From contig CP136063.1 in the NCBI GenBank assembly GCA_032622095.1, positions 71,465,980 to 71,529,979 of the forward strand: a stretch of 64,000 nt of DNA. The letters run 5' to 3'. This DNA is from Siphonodentalium dalli. Lineage: Eukaryota; Mollusca; Scaphopoda; Gadilida; Siphonodentaliidae. Under the pieces are notes generated by a model. The model made no database searches and had not been told where the DNA came from. It saw nothing but the letters and a program-made list of their open reading frames with translations. The position numbers were made by a program, and so were the translations under genes. Below, in pieces: positions 32,700 through 43,400 of this stretch; position 1 is the first letter of the stretch; each line of letters opens with the position of its first letter.

Positions 32700-33092
32700 A
32701 TATATACAACCCTTTGTCATTAAGGAAACACAGAAAAGTTAAAATGAATGAGCAAACCGCCTCTTATATTGAAAGACTTTGCATAGTAAATGACAGAAAC
32801 AAGAAACTCAGACAATAGATACATAATTATATATAGGAGTAAGTTATACATAACGCTCTTTCTCCAACCTTTCAGTCACATGTGGATAATTATCTAATCT
32901 TTTAAACCCACTTATGTGTCTGCCTTTTGTTATCACTAGAGAATTATCCTAATGAATGTCATCCACCGAAGACGCCATGAAGCATTCTCTTTCGGAGGCG
33001 GTAATTATTTTGCTGGTCATTATCTAGATAATTACCAGTTAACTGGGCATTATCTGAATAATGACCGGGAAAATCATTACCTTTTTTTAAAA
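32700..33092. other. Intron sequence with a short palindromic patch
   Basis: Around 32998-33075, 'ggtaattat', 'ggtcattatctagataatta' and 'gcattatctgaataatgacc' form overlapping hairpins. No termini can be defined. Confidence 0.4.
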
Positions 33093-33095
33093 ACA

Positions 33096-33586
33096 CCCCT
33101 GGTTATTTAAAGTGGTCCTGCAAATTTGCTATTATGATGGTGGGTCCTACTGAAATACTATGATGCTGGTAGAGCAAAGTGATGCTGTTTTGAAAATGTA
33201 CCGCTATTTTTTCAAGCTGTCATTTTCACTACCTGTGGCTAATCTGAACGAATGGAGAAAAAGACATTATGTTTATAAAACATTCAAAAACATAGATATT
33301 GTAAAAAAAATATTTAAATAATGACAAAATAATCAAGATGGCTATTCCTGTAATTTTTTCAAACACAAGAGCAGCCATAATTAAAATATTTTAAAATATA
33401 TAATTTAGTGAATGCTTCATGCATACACTAGCTTTTTCTCAAATCACTTGGATTAGCCAAACATTGCAAAATAACAACAGTACATTATACTTCAATTTAT
33501 AGCATCAATTTTCCCTATCAGCATCATTGCAATTCAGCATGACCCACCAGCATCATAGCAAATTAGCACAGCTACTTAACCAGGGG
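33096..33586. mobile_element. Inverted-repeat element, CCCCTGGTTA ends
   Basis: Left 'cccctggttatttaa' and 'gctattatgatggtgggtcc' pair with the right 'gacccaccagcatcatagc' and 'cttaaccagggg'. Arms about 75 bp, interior about 340 bp AT-rich, no frame. Confidence 0.6.
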
Positions 33587-33589
33587 TCA

Positions 33590-34970
33590 ATATTTGTACT
33601 AAAATTGCCATAATTTTGAAAAATTTTGATTCGAGTTGATGGAACCCACCAATCAAAGCTCAGAATGATCAGATATCAACTTTTGAAATTTGTTTTTTCT
33701 CGAAATGTTTAATTATTTGTGGCCCAGAAACGGGTCGTCAAACCAATTGTCTCGGACAAAATTGCGGATGAAGATGGATAACTCTAAAATGGTAATACGG
33801 CCAAATTTCATGATACGAATGTGATAATACGGCCATTTCGTTGAACAACATGTTGATAAATTTCAAGTTCTGTGAAATTTTATACCACAGTTGACAGCGG
33901 TTAGCATTATTTTGTTGTAATTAATCGATTCTGATAACAAAAGCGTATTTTGAAGCAATTTTGTTGTTGTTGTAACTTGATGATATGGGGACTGTCTGAT
34001 CGGATTGAGTAACTTTAAGTACAACATGTTAATTGCAAAACAAAACAAAAATGATCAAACATAGAAATCTTAGATAAGACAGATCATCACATATGATAAG
34101 TTTGTCAAATATTATAAAAACAAATTATTCAGTTGATTTCTAAATTCAATCAAGGTAAACTGAAATAAATATATAGAAATAATTATGGATTTCAAGATGA
34201 GAAATCGCGTCTACTCTAAAAATTAAAATTGAAACGCACATCAAAACAACATAAAATGAACAGGCAAAACAGAAAAAATAAACAAAGAAAAAATACAAGA
34301 TATCTTTAGTTGAAGAAAGAAAACCCGAAAAGGAATGCAGATTGAAATTTGTCATTATAAGACCCAACCCAAAACGAACACCATGTAACATTGTCCCTAC
34401 ACATGCATATGAGCATAAGGGGGTTATTGGAATTCAAGCTAGTAAACAAATAACAATTGAAAATTAAATCACATACGAAAAAATAGGCTGAAACAAATAA
34501 ATACTCATTACACAATCAACTCGAGCACATAGCATACCATGTGGATTAATTACACAGAAATTTAAATTATAGCTAGATATAATCAGGTATTGCTATAAAA
34601 TGACTTGCATTGACGATGCAATTATTATGTTCTGATAAGATTCCAGAAATCTCTCATATTTCAACAAAAAATATTATTTACCCCAGAAGATTGAATTACC
34701 CCACAAAACTCTTACAGCATGAGAACATGACCATATTGTGTCGTTCAGGTGAGTTTCCCCCAAAATCTCGGCTTGCACAGATTTGTTCTCAGGTTGTGTT
34801 ATGTTTCTTTATTCCTCACTACCAGCCGAATATTTTGGTGTACTACCAAAAGTGTGTTAATATAACTGCTGAATAATAGAATAGTCTCATTATTTGTGAA
34901 AAACTCGAAAAACCCCATCAGGAAAAAAATTGCAAGCACTAAAAAAAAAAATCTTTTTGGGGCACCGTAC
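33590..34970. other. Intron sequence, nothing recognised
   Basis: AT-rich; the frames at 34146-34391, 34306-34515 and 34610-34876 show only low-complexity hydrophobic or mixed sequence with no domain I recognise. Confidence 0.45.
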
Positions 34971-34999
34971 CACTCACCCTGGCTCCTGTGTAGGGAATT

Positions 35000-35480
35000 T
35001 TTACATCAGAATGTCCCCCCCCCCTGCATGATATGAGGAATCTAATCATGTGGTTTGGTTCAGGGATGGGGAGTATTGGGGCATTAAAATAGATAAAGAT
35101 AAGAATTATTTTATTCGCCGATTTTCCCCAAACTTATATAGTCATCTCCATGATACAAGGAATCTAATGGTTGATTTAAAGAAACCAAATCAGTGACCAA
35201 AATGGCCTTATTCGAGTCAGGAATGGGGAAAGAAGGAGCATGAATGTAAAAAATAAACATAGTCGCTGATTTTCACCAAATTATATATCATCATCTTTAT
35301 GCTACAAGGAATATAATGGCGTGGGCTCAAATTTGGCACCTTAGGGAGAACAGGGCACCAGAATTGATCAAAACATTTACCACCTGTTTTTACCAAAATA
35401 ATACATACACGTGGGCATCCCCATGAGTATAATGGTGTGGTTTAAAGTTGGCAGAGCGGTGACAGGGCCCGGAAATTACG
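35000..35480. repeat. Degenerate tandem repeat, about 125-145 bp unit
   Basis: 'catgatatgaggaatctaat', 'catgatacaaggaatctaat', 'tatgctacaaggaatataat' and 'catgagtataatggtg' mark four units, each with 'gattttccccaaa'-like and 'gggatggggag'-like segments. Confidence 0.5.
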
Positions 35481-35892
35481 TTATAATTTGCTTGACATTT
35501 CAACATTAATTTTTTTCCCTATATTTTCCAAATATATCAGCAAACTATTAGAATAATGAGCTCTCCTAATAATTCATCTCGTATAATTTAAAAAACTGGA
35601 TATCGAACAGACGCGTTGTAAGGAGATTTTGGCATTAAAAATTCACAACCTCGAAATATTATGCTGGGTCACCCTGCTAGTTATTAATAAATATGAAAAC
35701 GGCTTCCCATAGGCATTTGAAAGCAGTGAATGAAAACCATAGCTATACAAAAGCTGTGTCAATGCGTTCAGTCTGACAAATTGAAAGATGTTGGTTGCAA
35801 AGTTATGTCGAAGTGCGGAAATGATTTGAGAATTTCACTCAGGGCAAGCAGGCCAACTTCCCAACAAGCAGCGATATTATATATTTCCTCAC

Positions 35893-35991
35893 GTTCTGGA
35901 TATCGACAGGAGCATTAGATTCCACTAATAATCGAGCCAGCTCTATATCTTTCCTCCGGCAGGCAATATGCAGCACTGAGTCACCATTTAT
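35893..35991 (-). CDS. nompC: nompC exon B: one ankyrin repeat
   Basis: A 99-bp, 33-codon exon in phase 0, the classic one-repeat-per-exon size. It reads INGDSVLHIACRRKDIELAR, then LLVESNAPVDIQN. The canonical GD-x-x-LHIA turn and first helix are present, as is the LL(V)ES-AP-D second helix and loop. Acceptor CTGTTTCAG, donor AAC|GTGAGG. It aligns with the NOMPC repeat that has the unusual C/A-RRKD helix. The introns on either side are about 3.3 and 3.5 kb. Confidence 0.92.
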
Positions 35992-36423
35992 CTGAAACAG
36001 ATAGTGTACAGGCCTGTCAAAACCAAATATATAACAATGTGCCAGGGCATTATACAGTCTGTAAAGCGAAAGGTGTTGTCTTCGTATGTTTTTCAAAAGT
36101 TATCTATCCTGGATACGCATTGACCTATGGGATAACTGTCTATGACTTTCCGCATGTATTTTATTTAATAGTTCCCTTTGATCCTTTCAATGATATACAG
36201 CTATGGAGAAGATTTGTTCATTCCTATATGTTTACGTATACTTAAACAATGCACATATTAATGATGAAATAGAACTGCAAGGAATAAACAATTTATTATT
36301 TACAGCTCTAACAGTTGAACAAAATGTGCACTGTTGTTGTTGTTGTTGTATTCCTTGATTACTCTTTCATTGATTCAAGGTCACTTTCTTTTGTTTTCTC
36401 CTACTTTCTCATCATTTAATTAA

Positions 36424-37107
36424 ACCTTTCATGATGGGGGCTTAGCTGGTGTAGCATTAAAGATACTGTGCCAGTGCATTCTCTTATATAAATGCGAGTC
36501 TCACATATATAAGAGAACGCACTGGCTTACAAGGTGAATGTAAATATTGTTAGGCCAATATATTCTCTTATATATGTGAGGCTCCTTGCGGGAGACTTGC
36601 ATATAGAATAGAATGCATTGCCACAGGGTTTTCCCAAAATTTCAGGAAGCGCCAGTCATGGAAGGGTTAAAGACCCAGTGCCAGTGTATTCTCTTATATA
36701 TGCGAGTCTCCCATAGGGAGCCTTGCATATATAAGAGAATGCACTGGCTTACCAGGTGAACGTAAATATTGTTAGGCCTTTGTATTCTCTTATATATGCG
36801 AGGCTCCCTGTAAGAGATGCACCTACATTAGAGAATACATTGCCACAGGGTTTTCACAAAATTTCAGGAAGCTAAGTCATGGAAGGGTTAAAGACCCTGT
36901 GCCAGTGTATTCTCCTATATATGTGAGTCTCTCATAGGGAGCCTCACATATATAGGAGAATGCACTGGCTTACAAGGTGAATGTAAATATTTTTAGGCCA
37001 ATGTATTCTCTTATATATGTGAGGCTCTCTATGGGAGACTCGCATATATATTAGAATGCATTGGCACGAGGTTTTCTCAATTTCAGGAAGCTCGATTCAT
37101 TGAAGTG
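36424..37107. mobile_element. Three tandem copies of a TTAA element
   Basis: Three CCCTTTCATGA-family units joined end to end (about 36424-36666, 36671-36886 and 36891-37107), each pair sharing a TTAA-containing 'gaagggttaaagaccc' junction; outer TTAA at 36420-36423 and 37108-37111. Each has two 'attctcttatata...gcgag' hairpins. The junction units lack the full left end. Confidence 0.7.
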
Positions 37108-37368
37108 TTAATCTGTTTTAATGGAGAAAATAACTCAGTTTACTTTTATAATATGAATAAATCATATTGTTCATGGAAAAATGTTGACCTGATGTATCAA
37201 ACTACAAAATGACATAAATGTATGTATTAAAATGATGTTACATTTGCAGAACACATGACACAGCTAGGGCCCCAAGAACATTTAAAAATATATATTATAA
37301 ATTAAGCCAAACAAAATAAATATTATGCCTCCCAGGTAAAATTTCCTCTAGCTACAGCTACAGCTATA

Positions 37369-37787
37369 TTGCAGAATGAGGTTCCCTGGCAGAGGGTGAA
37401 TTTAGTGGGCATAGCATCACTAAATTCACCCTCTGGGGACCTTATTTTGCATGGCCTCATCTGCTATGGGAGACATAGAATCTGATTGAAGTTCCCAAAT
37501 GATGAATATTGTGAAGTACCTCCATTGGGAACCTCGATTATGCAATGTGTCGTCTGCCAATTTGGGGATATAGAAAAACTAAACTAAAAAAGAAATAGAA
37601 TCTATGTGAAGAAGTTTCTATAGAACTTTGATAATAAAGAAACTTTCCAGATAAGATGAGGCCTAAGCAGAATGAGGTCCCCAGAGAGTGAAATTAGTAA
37701 TGCTAGCCCGCTATGCGGGATAGAGTCACTACATTCACCTTTTGGGGACCTCTTTCTGCAAATGACAGGCATACTAAACTCAGGCTT
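37369..37787. mobile_element. hAT-like family, copy 2 (left end lost)
   Basis: Same internal order as 6849-7253: palindromic 'cagaatgaggt' block, 'cctcatctgctatgggagac' segment, second palindromic block, then 'caaatgacaggcatact' and 'caggcttt'. The left terminus is replaced by 'ctacagctacagc', so no target duplication can be read. Confidence 0.65.
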
Positions 37788-38022
37788 TATAATAGTCATA
37801 TGTATATGCACCCACATCAATGTGAGAAGTATTTGTTATCCCTCAGTTGTTCTTGTTTATACCAATGAGGAGGTCCTCTGTAGTAAATTAACTAAAACAT
37901 AATCAGTACTTTGACTATAAGGTCAAGAAATCTGTATGGTTCTTTTAATGAATAACCCTATTTAAAATTCAAACAGCATTACACCAGTACAGAAATTGGA
38001 TAAATGTAAAAATAGAAACAGG

Positions 38023-38276
38023 CAAGCCTTGAAATAGGGTGTCTGTCATTTGCAGAATGAGGTCCCCAGAGGGTGAATTTAGTGATGCTACCCCGCATAG
38101 CGGGCTAGCATCACCAAATTCAACCTCTGGGAACCTCATTATGCTGAGGTGTAAGCAGAATGAGGTCCCCAGAGGGTGAATTTGGTGATGCTAGCCCGCT
38201 ATGCGGGGTAGCATCACTAAATTCACCCTCTGGGGACCTCATTCTGCAAATGACAGACACCCTATTTCAAGGCTTG
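38023..38276. mobile_element. hAT-like family, compact copy
   Basis: Near-perfect ends CAAGCCTTGAAATAGGGTGT and complement. Two complete palindromic blocks lie inside, with 'agcccgctatgcggg' centres. The flanks GAAACAGG (38015-38022) and GAAACCTG (38277-38284) agree at six of eight bases, compatible with an old 8-bp duplication. Confidence 0.7.
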
Positions 38277-38379
38277 GAAACCTGTATGCCTGCAGCTTTT
38301 GAAAATCAAATTGTCTAAGAAACATAGTGCTTATTATTAGTGGCCTTACTTGTCTTATATAATAAAATAAAATGTTCTC

Positions 38380-39498
38380 GGACTCCGGTGGAATTGTTAT
38401 ATCTGGACATTTTTATACCCGGACCCCTGTGCTCCTCACATCTGTAGGATTGTTATATTTGATCTCCTGTGGTATTGTTATATTTGGACTAGCGTGGGAT
38501 TGTTATCTTCGGACCCCTGTGGGATTGTTATATTCAGAATTCTGTGGAATTGTTATACTCGGACCCTTGTGTGATTGTTATATTTGGACCCCTGTGGGAT
38601 TGTTATATTTGGACCCTGTGGGATTGTTATATTCGGGACCTGTGTGATTGTTATATTTGGACCCTGTGGGATTGTTATACTCGGACCCTTGTGGGATTGT
38701 TATATTTGGACCCTGTGGGATTGCTATATTTGGACCCTGTGGGATTGTTATATTTGGACCCTGTGGGATTGTTATATTCGGGACCTGTGTGATTGTTATA
38801 TTTGGACCCTGTGGGATTGTTATATTCGGGACCTGTGTGATTTTTATACTCAGACACTTGTGTGATTGTTATATTCGGGACCTGTGTGATTGTTATATTT
38901 GGACCCTGTGGGATTGTTATATTCGGGACCTGTGGGATTGTTATATTTGGACCCTGTGGGATTGTTATATTCGGACCCCTGTGTGATTGTTATATTCGGG
39001 ACCTGTGGGATTGTTATACACGGACCCTTGTGGGATTGTTATATTTGGACCCTGTGGGATTGTTATATTCGGGACCTGTGTGATTGTTATATTCGGACCC
39101 CTGTGGGATTGTTATACTCAGACCCTTGTGTGATTGTTATATTTGGACCCATTTGGGAATGTTATATTTGGACCCCTGTGGGATTGTTATATTTGGACCA
39201 ATTTGGGAATGTTATATTCAGACCCTGTGTGATTGTTATATTCAGACCCCAGTGGGATTGTGATATTCGGACCCCTGTGGGATTGTCATATTCGGACCCC
39301 TGTGGGATTGTTATTTTCGGACCCCTGCATGTGGGAATGTCATAGTCGGGACCCCTGTTGTATTGTTATATTCGGACCAGTGTGGGATTGTCATAGTCGG
39401 ACCTCCGTGCATGGGATTGTAATTTTCTGACCCCTCCATGTGGGATTGTTGTAATCAGACCCCTGGGTAATTGTTATATTCATGTGGGATTGTTAAAT
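38380..39498. repeat. 24-25 bp intronic minisatellite, about 45 units
   Basis: Units of 'ggaccctgtgggattgttat' plus 'attt' or 'attc'. The last unit, 'catgtgggattgttaaatac', runs into the exon A donor. Long open frames on both strands (up to 151 codons, LWDCYIRDL-type) come from the 24-bp period and are not genes. Confidence 0.85.
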
Positions 39499-39500
39499 AC

Positions 39501-39605
39501 CTTCTTCTTGACTTTGAGTTGTTCTTCTTTGGACAGATGAAGTAACTCACGACAAACTGTAACATTACCAACTTCCGCAGCCATGAACAGTGGTATTGAT
39601 CCATC
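39501..39605 (-). CDS. nompC: nompC exon A: one ankyrin repeat
   Basis: This is the first visible exon in gene order, 35 codons in phase 0. It starts DGSIPLFMAAEVGN, continues with a CRELL helix, and ends in a charged EEQLKVKKK tail in place of the usual repeat end. The acceptor is CTTTTTCAG and the donor AAG|GTATTT, a poor match to GTAAGT. The same DGSIPLF...CRELL...EQL pattern is typical of one NOMPC repeat. A 24-25 bp minisatellite begins directly at the donor, and a pogo-like foldback element lies 146 bp upstream. The preceding exon was not found anywhere up to 64000. Confidence 0.88.
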
Positions 39606-39750
39606 CTGAAAAAGAGCCACAGCAATGGAATCAGTGCCATTGTTAAAACATTGATTCTTCGTGTAAAGTGTCACATCCGGCCTGATGTACATTGCACAAA
39701 GAGTACAAGAGCACCACACAGAGTTGGAAATCTTCCAATCGAGGCAGGTA

Positions 39751-39930
39751 CAATAATGCCCTAAATAATCGACTCCTTAACCACAGCAGAATTATGGGTA
39801 ACTTTTCAGGATTTAGTCTCGGAAATATGGCTTTTCGATTAATGGCAACAAGCCATATTTCCAACTAAATCCTGAAAAATTACCCATAATTCTGCTGTGG
39901 TTAACGAGTCGATAATTTAGGGCATTACTG
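39751..39930. mobile_element. pogo/Tc1-like foldback MITE, copy 8
   Basis: TA-flanked, ends CAATAATGCCCTAAATAAT and 'gggcattactg'. The apex is partly deleted. It lies in the intron upstream of exon A. Confidence 0.75.
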
Positions 39931-40182
39931 TAAGGTTAGAATTTTCCAACAAAAGGGAGAGTTAATGGAATTGGGGTCTGATTCAAAAGGGGGGTGGGGG
40001 TTGCAGTTAAAAAATATAACTTGATAACCTCATTCCAAATGGTGACCCTCTAGTTACCTCCCTAGTCACAACTAATTTCATCAACAACAATCCTAGATGG
40101 GGAACCTTCAACAATTTAAATTTTGATTCTATCGAAATTTTGAAAATGTCAGTAAGTCAGATGTCATATCTGTGTTGGTCAT

Positions 40183-40400
40183 TTGACACTTTCTTAATTA
40201 ATAATCATTGACGAGTAGTTCCATTAGGAAATGTTCAGAAAATAAGTTCAACCATTTGTTGAACTTATCAACTGAATATTTCATGGCTTGGCAGGAATAT
40301 TTCCCTCTAATAAATTTGATTCCTTCTGCATGTGTAGTAGATCATGCCACAAATGTATACTCTACCTATGCCCATAGAAAGCATACTCCACCAGTTCAAA
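40183..40400. repeat. Fragment of CCCTTTCT-family element
   Basis: 'acactttcttaattaataat' and 'cattgacgagtagttcc', with 'aggaaatgttcag' and 'atttgttgaacttat', match 20543-20782. The right end is not recognisable. Confidence 0.5.
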
Positions 40401-40440
40401 ACAGTGGGAACTTTTTGATGTTTGACAGGGATAGTAATAA

Positions 40441-43400
40441 CGGTGAAACAAGGCAGCGGCTATTCGCCATCGGATGGCAAATAGCGATTATACCGATATG
40501 CGCTATTTGCCATCCGATGGTATTTTAAAGAAAAGAAAACATATCATAGCATCACAACACACACTTATAATGATGACTCATACCGGCTTCCTGGTAATTA
40601 GGCCCAGTTGACCCTCGGCTGACCACCTACAGATATCCTACAGAAATCGACCAATTTCGAAGGAAATTTTGTATAGTTTGAGTATTTAGTGGCACAAGCT
40701 GGCGCTATATGCCCACATAATCACCATTCCTACCTGCCTTACCGAAAATCCAGACCAGTTGACACTCGGTTGACCACCTACAGGTATCCTGGGGGGTTGG
40801 CAAATAATATATCGACCAATCCCACCTACAGATATATTTTGAAGGAAATTTCGTATAGTTTGAGTATTTAGTGGCACAAGCTGTCGATATATGCCCACAT
40901 AATCACCATTCCTACCCGCCTTACAGAAAACCCGGACCAGTTGACCCTCGGTTGACCACCTACAGATATCCTGGGGGGATGGCAAATAAGAAATCGACCA
41001 ATTTTGAAGGAAATTTCGTATAGTTTGAGTATTTAGTGGCACAAGCTGTCGCTATATGCCCACATAATCACCATTCCTACCCGCCTTACAGAAAACCCGG
41101 ACCAGTTGACCCTCGGTTGACCACCTACAGATATCCTGGGGGGATGGCAAATAAGAAATCGACCAATTTTGAAGGAAATTTTGTATAGTTTGAGTATTTA
41201 GTGGCACAAGCCGTCGCTATATGCCCACATAATCACCATTCCTATCCGCCTTACCGAAAACCCAGACCAGTTGACACTCGGTTGACCACCTACAGATATC
41301 CTGGGGGATGGCAAATAAGAAATCGACCAATTTTGAAGGAATTTCGTATAGTTTGATTGAGTATTTAGTGGCACAAGCCATCGCTATATGCCCACATAAT
41401 CACCATTCCTACCTGCCTTACCGAAAATCCGGACCAGTTGACACTCGGTTGACCACCTACAGGTATCCTGGGGGGTTGGCAAATAATATATCGACCAATT
41501 TTGAAGGAAATTTCGTATAGTTTGAGTATTTAGTGGCACAAGCCGTCGCTATATGCCCACATAATCACCATTCCTACCCGCCTTACCGAAAACCCAGACC
41601 AGTTGACACTCGGTTGACCACCTACAGATATCCTGGGGGGATGGCAAATAAGAAATCGACCAATTTCGAAGGAAATTTCGTATAGTTTGAGTATTTAGTG
41701 GCACAAGCTGTCGATATATGCCCACATAATCACCATTCCTACCCGCCTTACAGAAAACCTGGACCAGTTGACCCTCGGTTGACCACCTACAGATATCCTG
41801 GGGGGATGGCAAATAAGAAATCGACCAATTTTGAAGGAAATTTCGTATAGTTTGAGTTTTTAGTGGCACAAGCCGTCGCTATATGCCCACATAATCACCA
41901 TTCCTACCCGCCTTACAGAAAACCTGGACCAGTTGACACTCGGTTGACCACCTACAGATATCCTGGGGGATGGCAAATAAGAAATCGACCAATTTTGAAG
42001 GAAATTTTGTATAGTTTGAATGAGTATTTAGTGGCACAAGCTGGCGATATATGCCCACATAATCACCATTCCTACCTGCTTTACCGAAAATCAGGACCAG
42101 TTGACACTCGGTTGACCACCTACAGGTATCATGGGGGGTTGGCAAATAATATATCGACCAATTTTGAAGGAAATTTTGTATAGTTTGAATGAGTATTTAG
42201 TGGCACAAGCTGGCGATATATGCCCACATAATCACCATTCCTACCTGCTTTACCGAAAATCAGGACCAGTTGACACTCGGTTGACCACCTACAGGTATCA
42301 TGGGGGGTTGGCAAATAATATATCGACCAATTTTGAAGGAAATTTTGTATAGTTTGAATGAGTATTTAGTGGCACAAGCTGGCGATATATGCCCACATAA
42401 TCACCATTCCTACCCGCCTTACCGAAAATCAGGACCAGTTGACACTCGGTTGACCACCTACAGGTATCATGGGGGGTTGGCAAATAATATATCGACCAAT
42501 TTTGAAGGAAATTTCGTATAGTTTGAGTATTTAGTGGCACAAGCCATCGCTATATGCCCACATAATCACCATTCCTACCCGCCTTACTGAAAACCCAGAC
42601 CAGTTGACACTCGGTTGACCACCTACAGATATCCTGGGGGGATGGCAAATAAGAAATCGACCAATTTTGAAGGAAATTTCGTATAGTTTGAGTATTTAGT
42701 GGCACAAGCTGTCGATATATGCCCACATAATCACCATTCCTACCCGCCTTACAGAAAACCCGGACCAGTTGACCCTCGGTTGACCACCTACAGATATCCT
42801 GGGGGGATGGCAAATAAGAAATCGACCAATTTTGAAGGAAATTTCGTATAGTTTGAGTATTTAGTGGCACAAGCTGTCGCTATATGCCCACATAATCACC
42901 ATTCCTACCCGCCTTACAGAAAACCCGGACCAGTTGACACTCGGTTGACCACCTACAGATATCCTGGGGGATGGCAAATAAGAAATCGACCAATTTTGAA
43001 GGAAATTTTGTATAGTTTGAGTATTTAGTGGCACAAGCTGTCTCTATATGCCCACATAATCACCATTCCTACCCGCCTTACAGAAAACCCGGACCAGTTG
43101 ACACTCGGTTGACCACCTACAGATATCCTGGGGGATGGCAAATAAGAAATCGACCAATTTTGAAGGAAATTTTGTATAGTTTGAGTATTTAGTGGCACAA
43201 GCTGGCGCTATATGCCCACATAATCACCATTCCTACCCGCCTTACCGAAAATCCGGACCAGTTGACACTCGGTTGACCACCTACAGGTATCATGGGGGGT
43301 TGGCAAATAATATATCAACCAATTTTGAAGGAAATTTCGTATAGTTTGAGTATTTAGTGGCACAAGCCGTCGCTATATGCCCACATAATCACCATTCCTA

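Larger units (their letters stand above)
3368..39605 (-). other. nompC: nompC/TRPN1-like gene, central ankyrin region (14 exons)
   Basis: Gene model read on the minus strand. Fourteen exons (35, 33, 34, 67, 33, 34, 34, 33, 43, 43, 39, 33, 67 and 32 codons) join in phase 0 into one frame of about 560 codons carrying 16 ankyrin repeats. The order and the odd features of the repeats match the middle of NOMPC/TRPN1 as I know it: 'DGSIPLFMA', 'TKDGSTLMHIA', 'LHMPNK', 'GWSPLL' and 'KRTPLHMAAQNGQMEVC'. NOMPC is a plasma-membrane TRP channel of ciliated mechanoreceptors whose 29-repeat ankyrin coil acts as a microtubule-linked gating spring. The channel domain is outside the window on the low-coordinate side. 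The family call comes from recognition, not a search; TRPA or a generic ankyrin protein is a much poorer fit. Confidence 0.9.

Noticed and set aside
38372-39430. Open frames up to 151 codons rich in 'LWDCYI' and 'GIVIFGP'.
   Set aside because: Translation of the 24-25 bp minisatellite in several frames; not proteins.
3368-39605. The ankyrin exons as a TRPA channel, a generic ankyrin, or several separate genes.
   Set aside because: Repeat order, the two expanded-loop repeats and signatures such as DGSTLMHIA...LHMPNK, HYCARAGNDEVLME and GWSPLL follow NOMPC, and all exons join in one frame on one strand.
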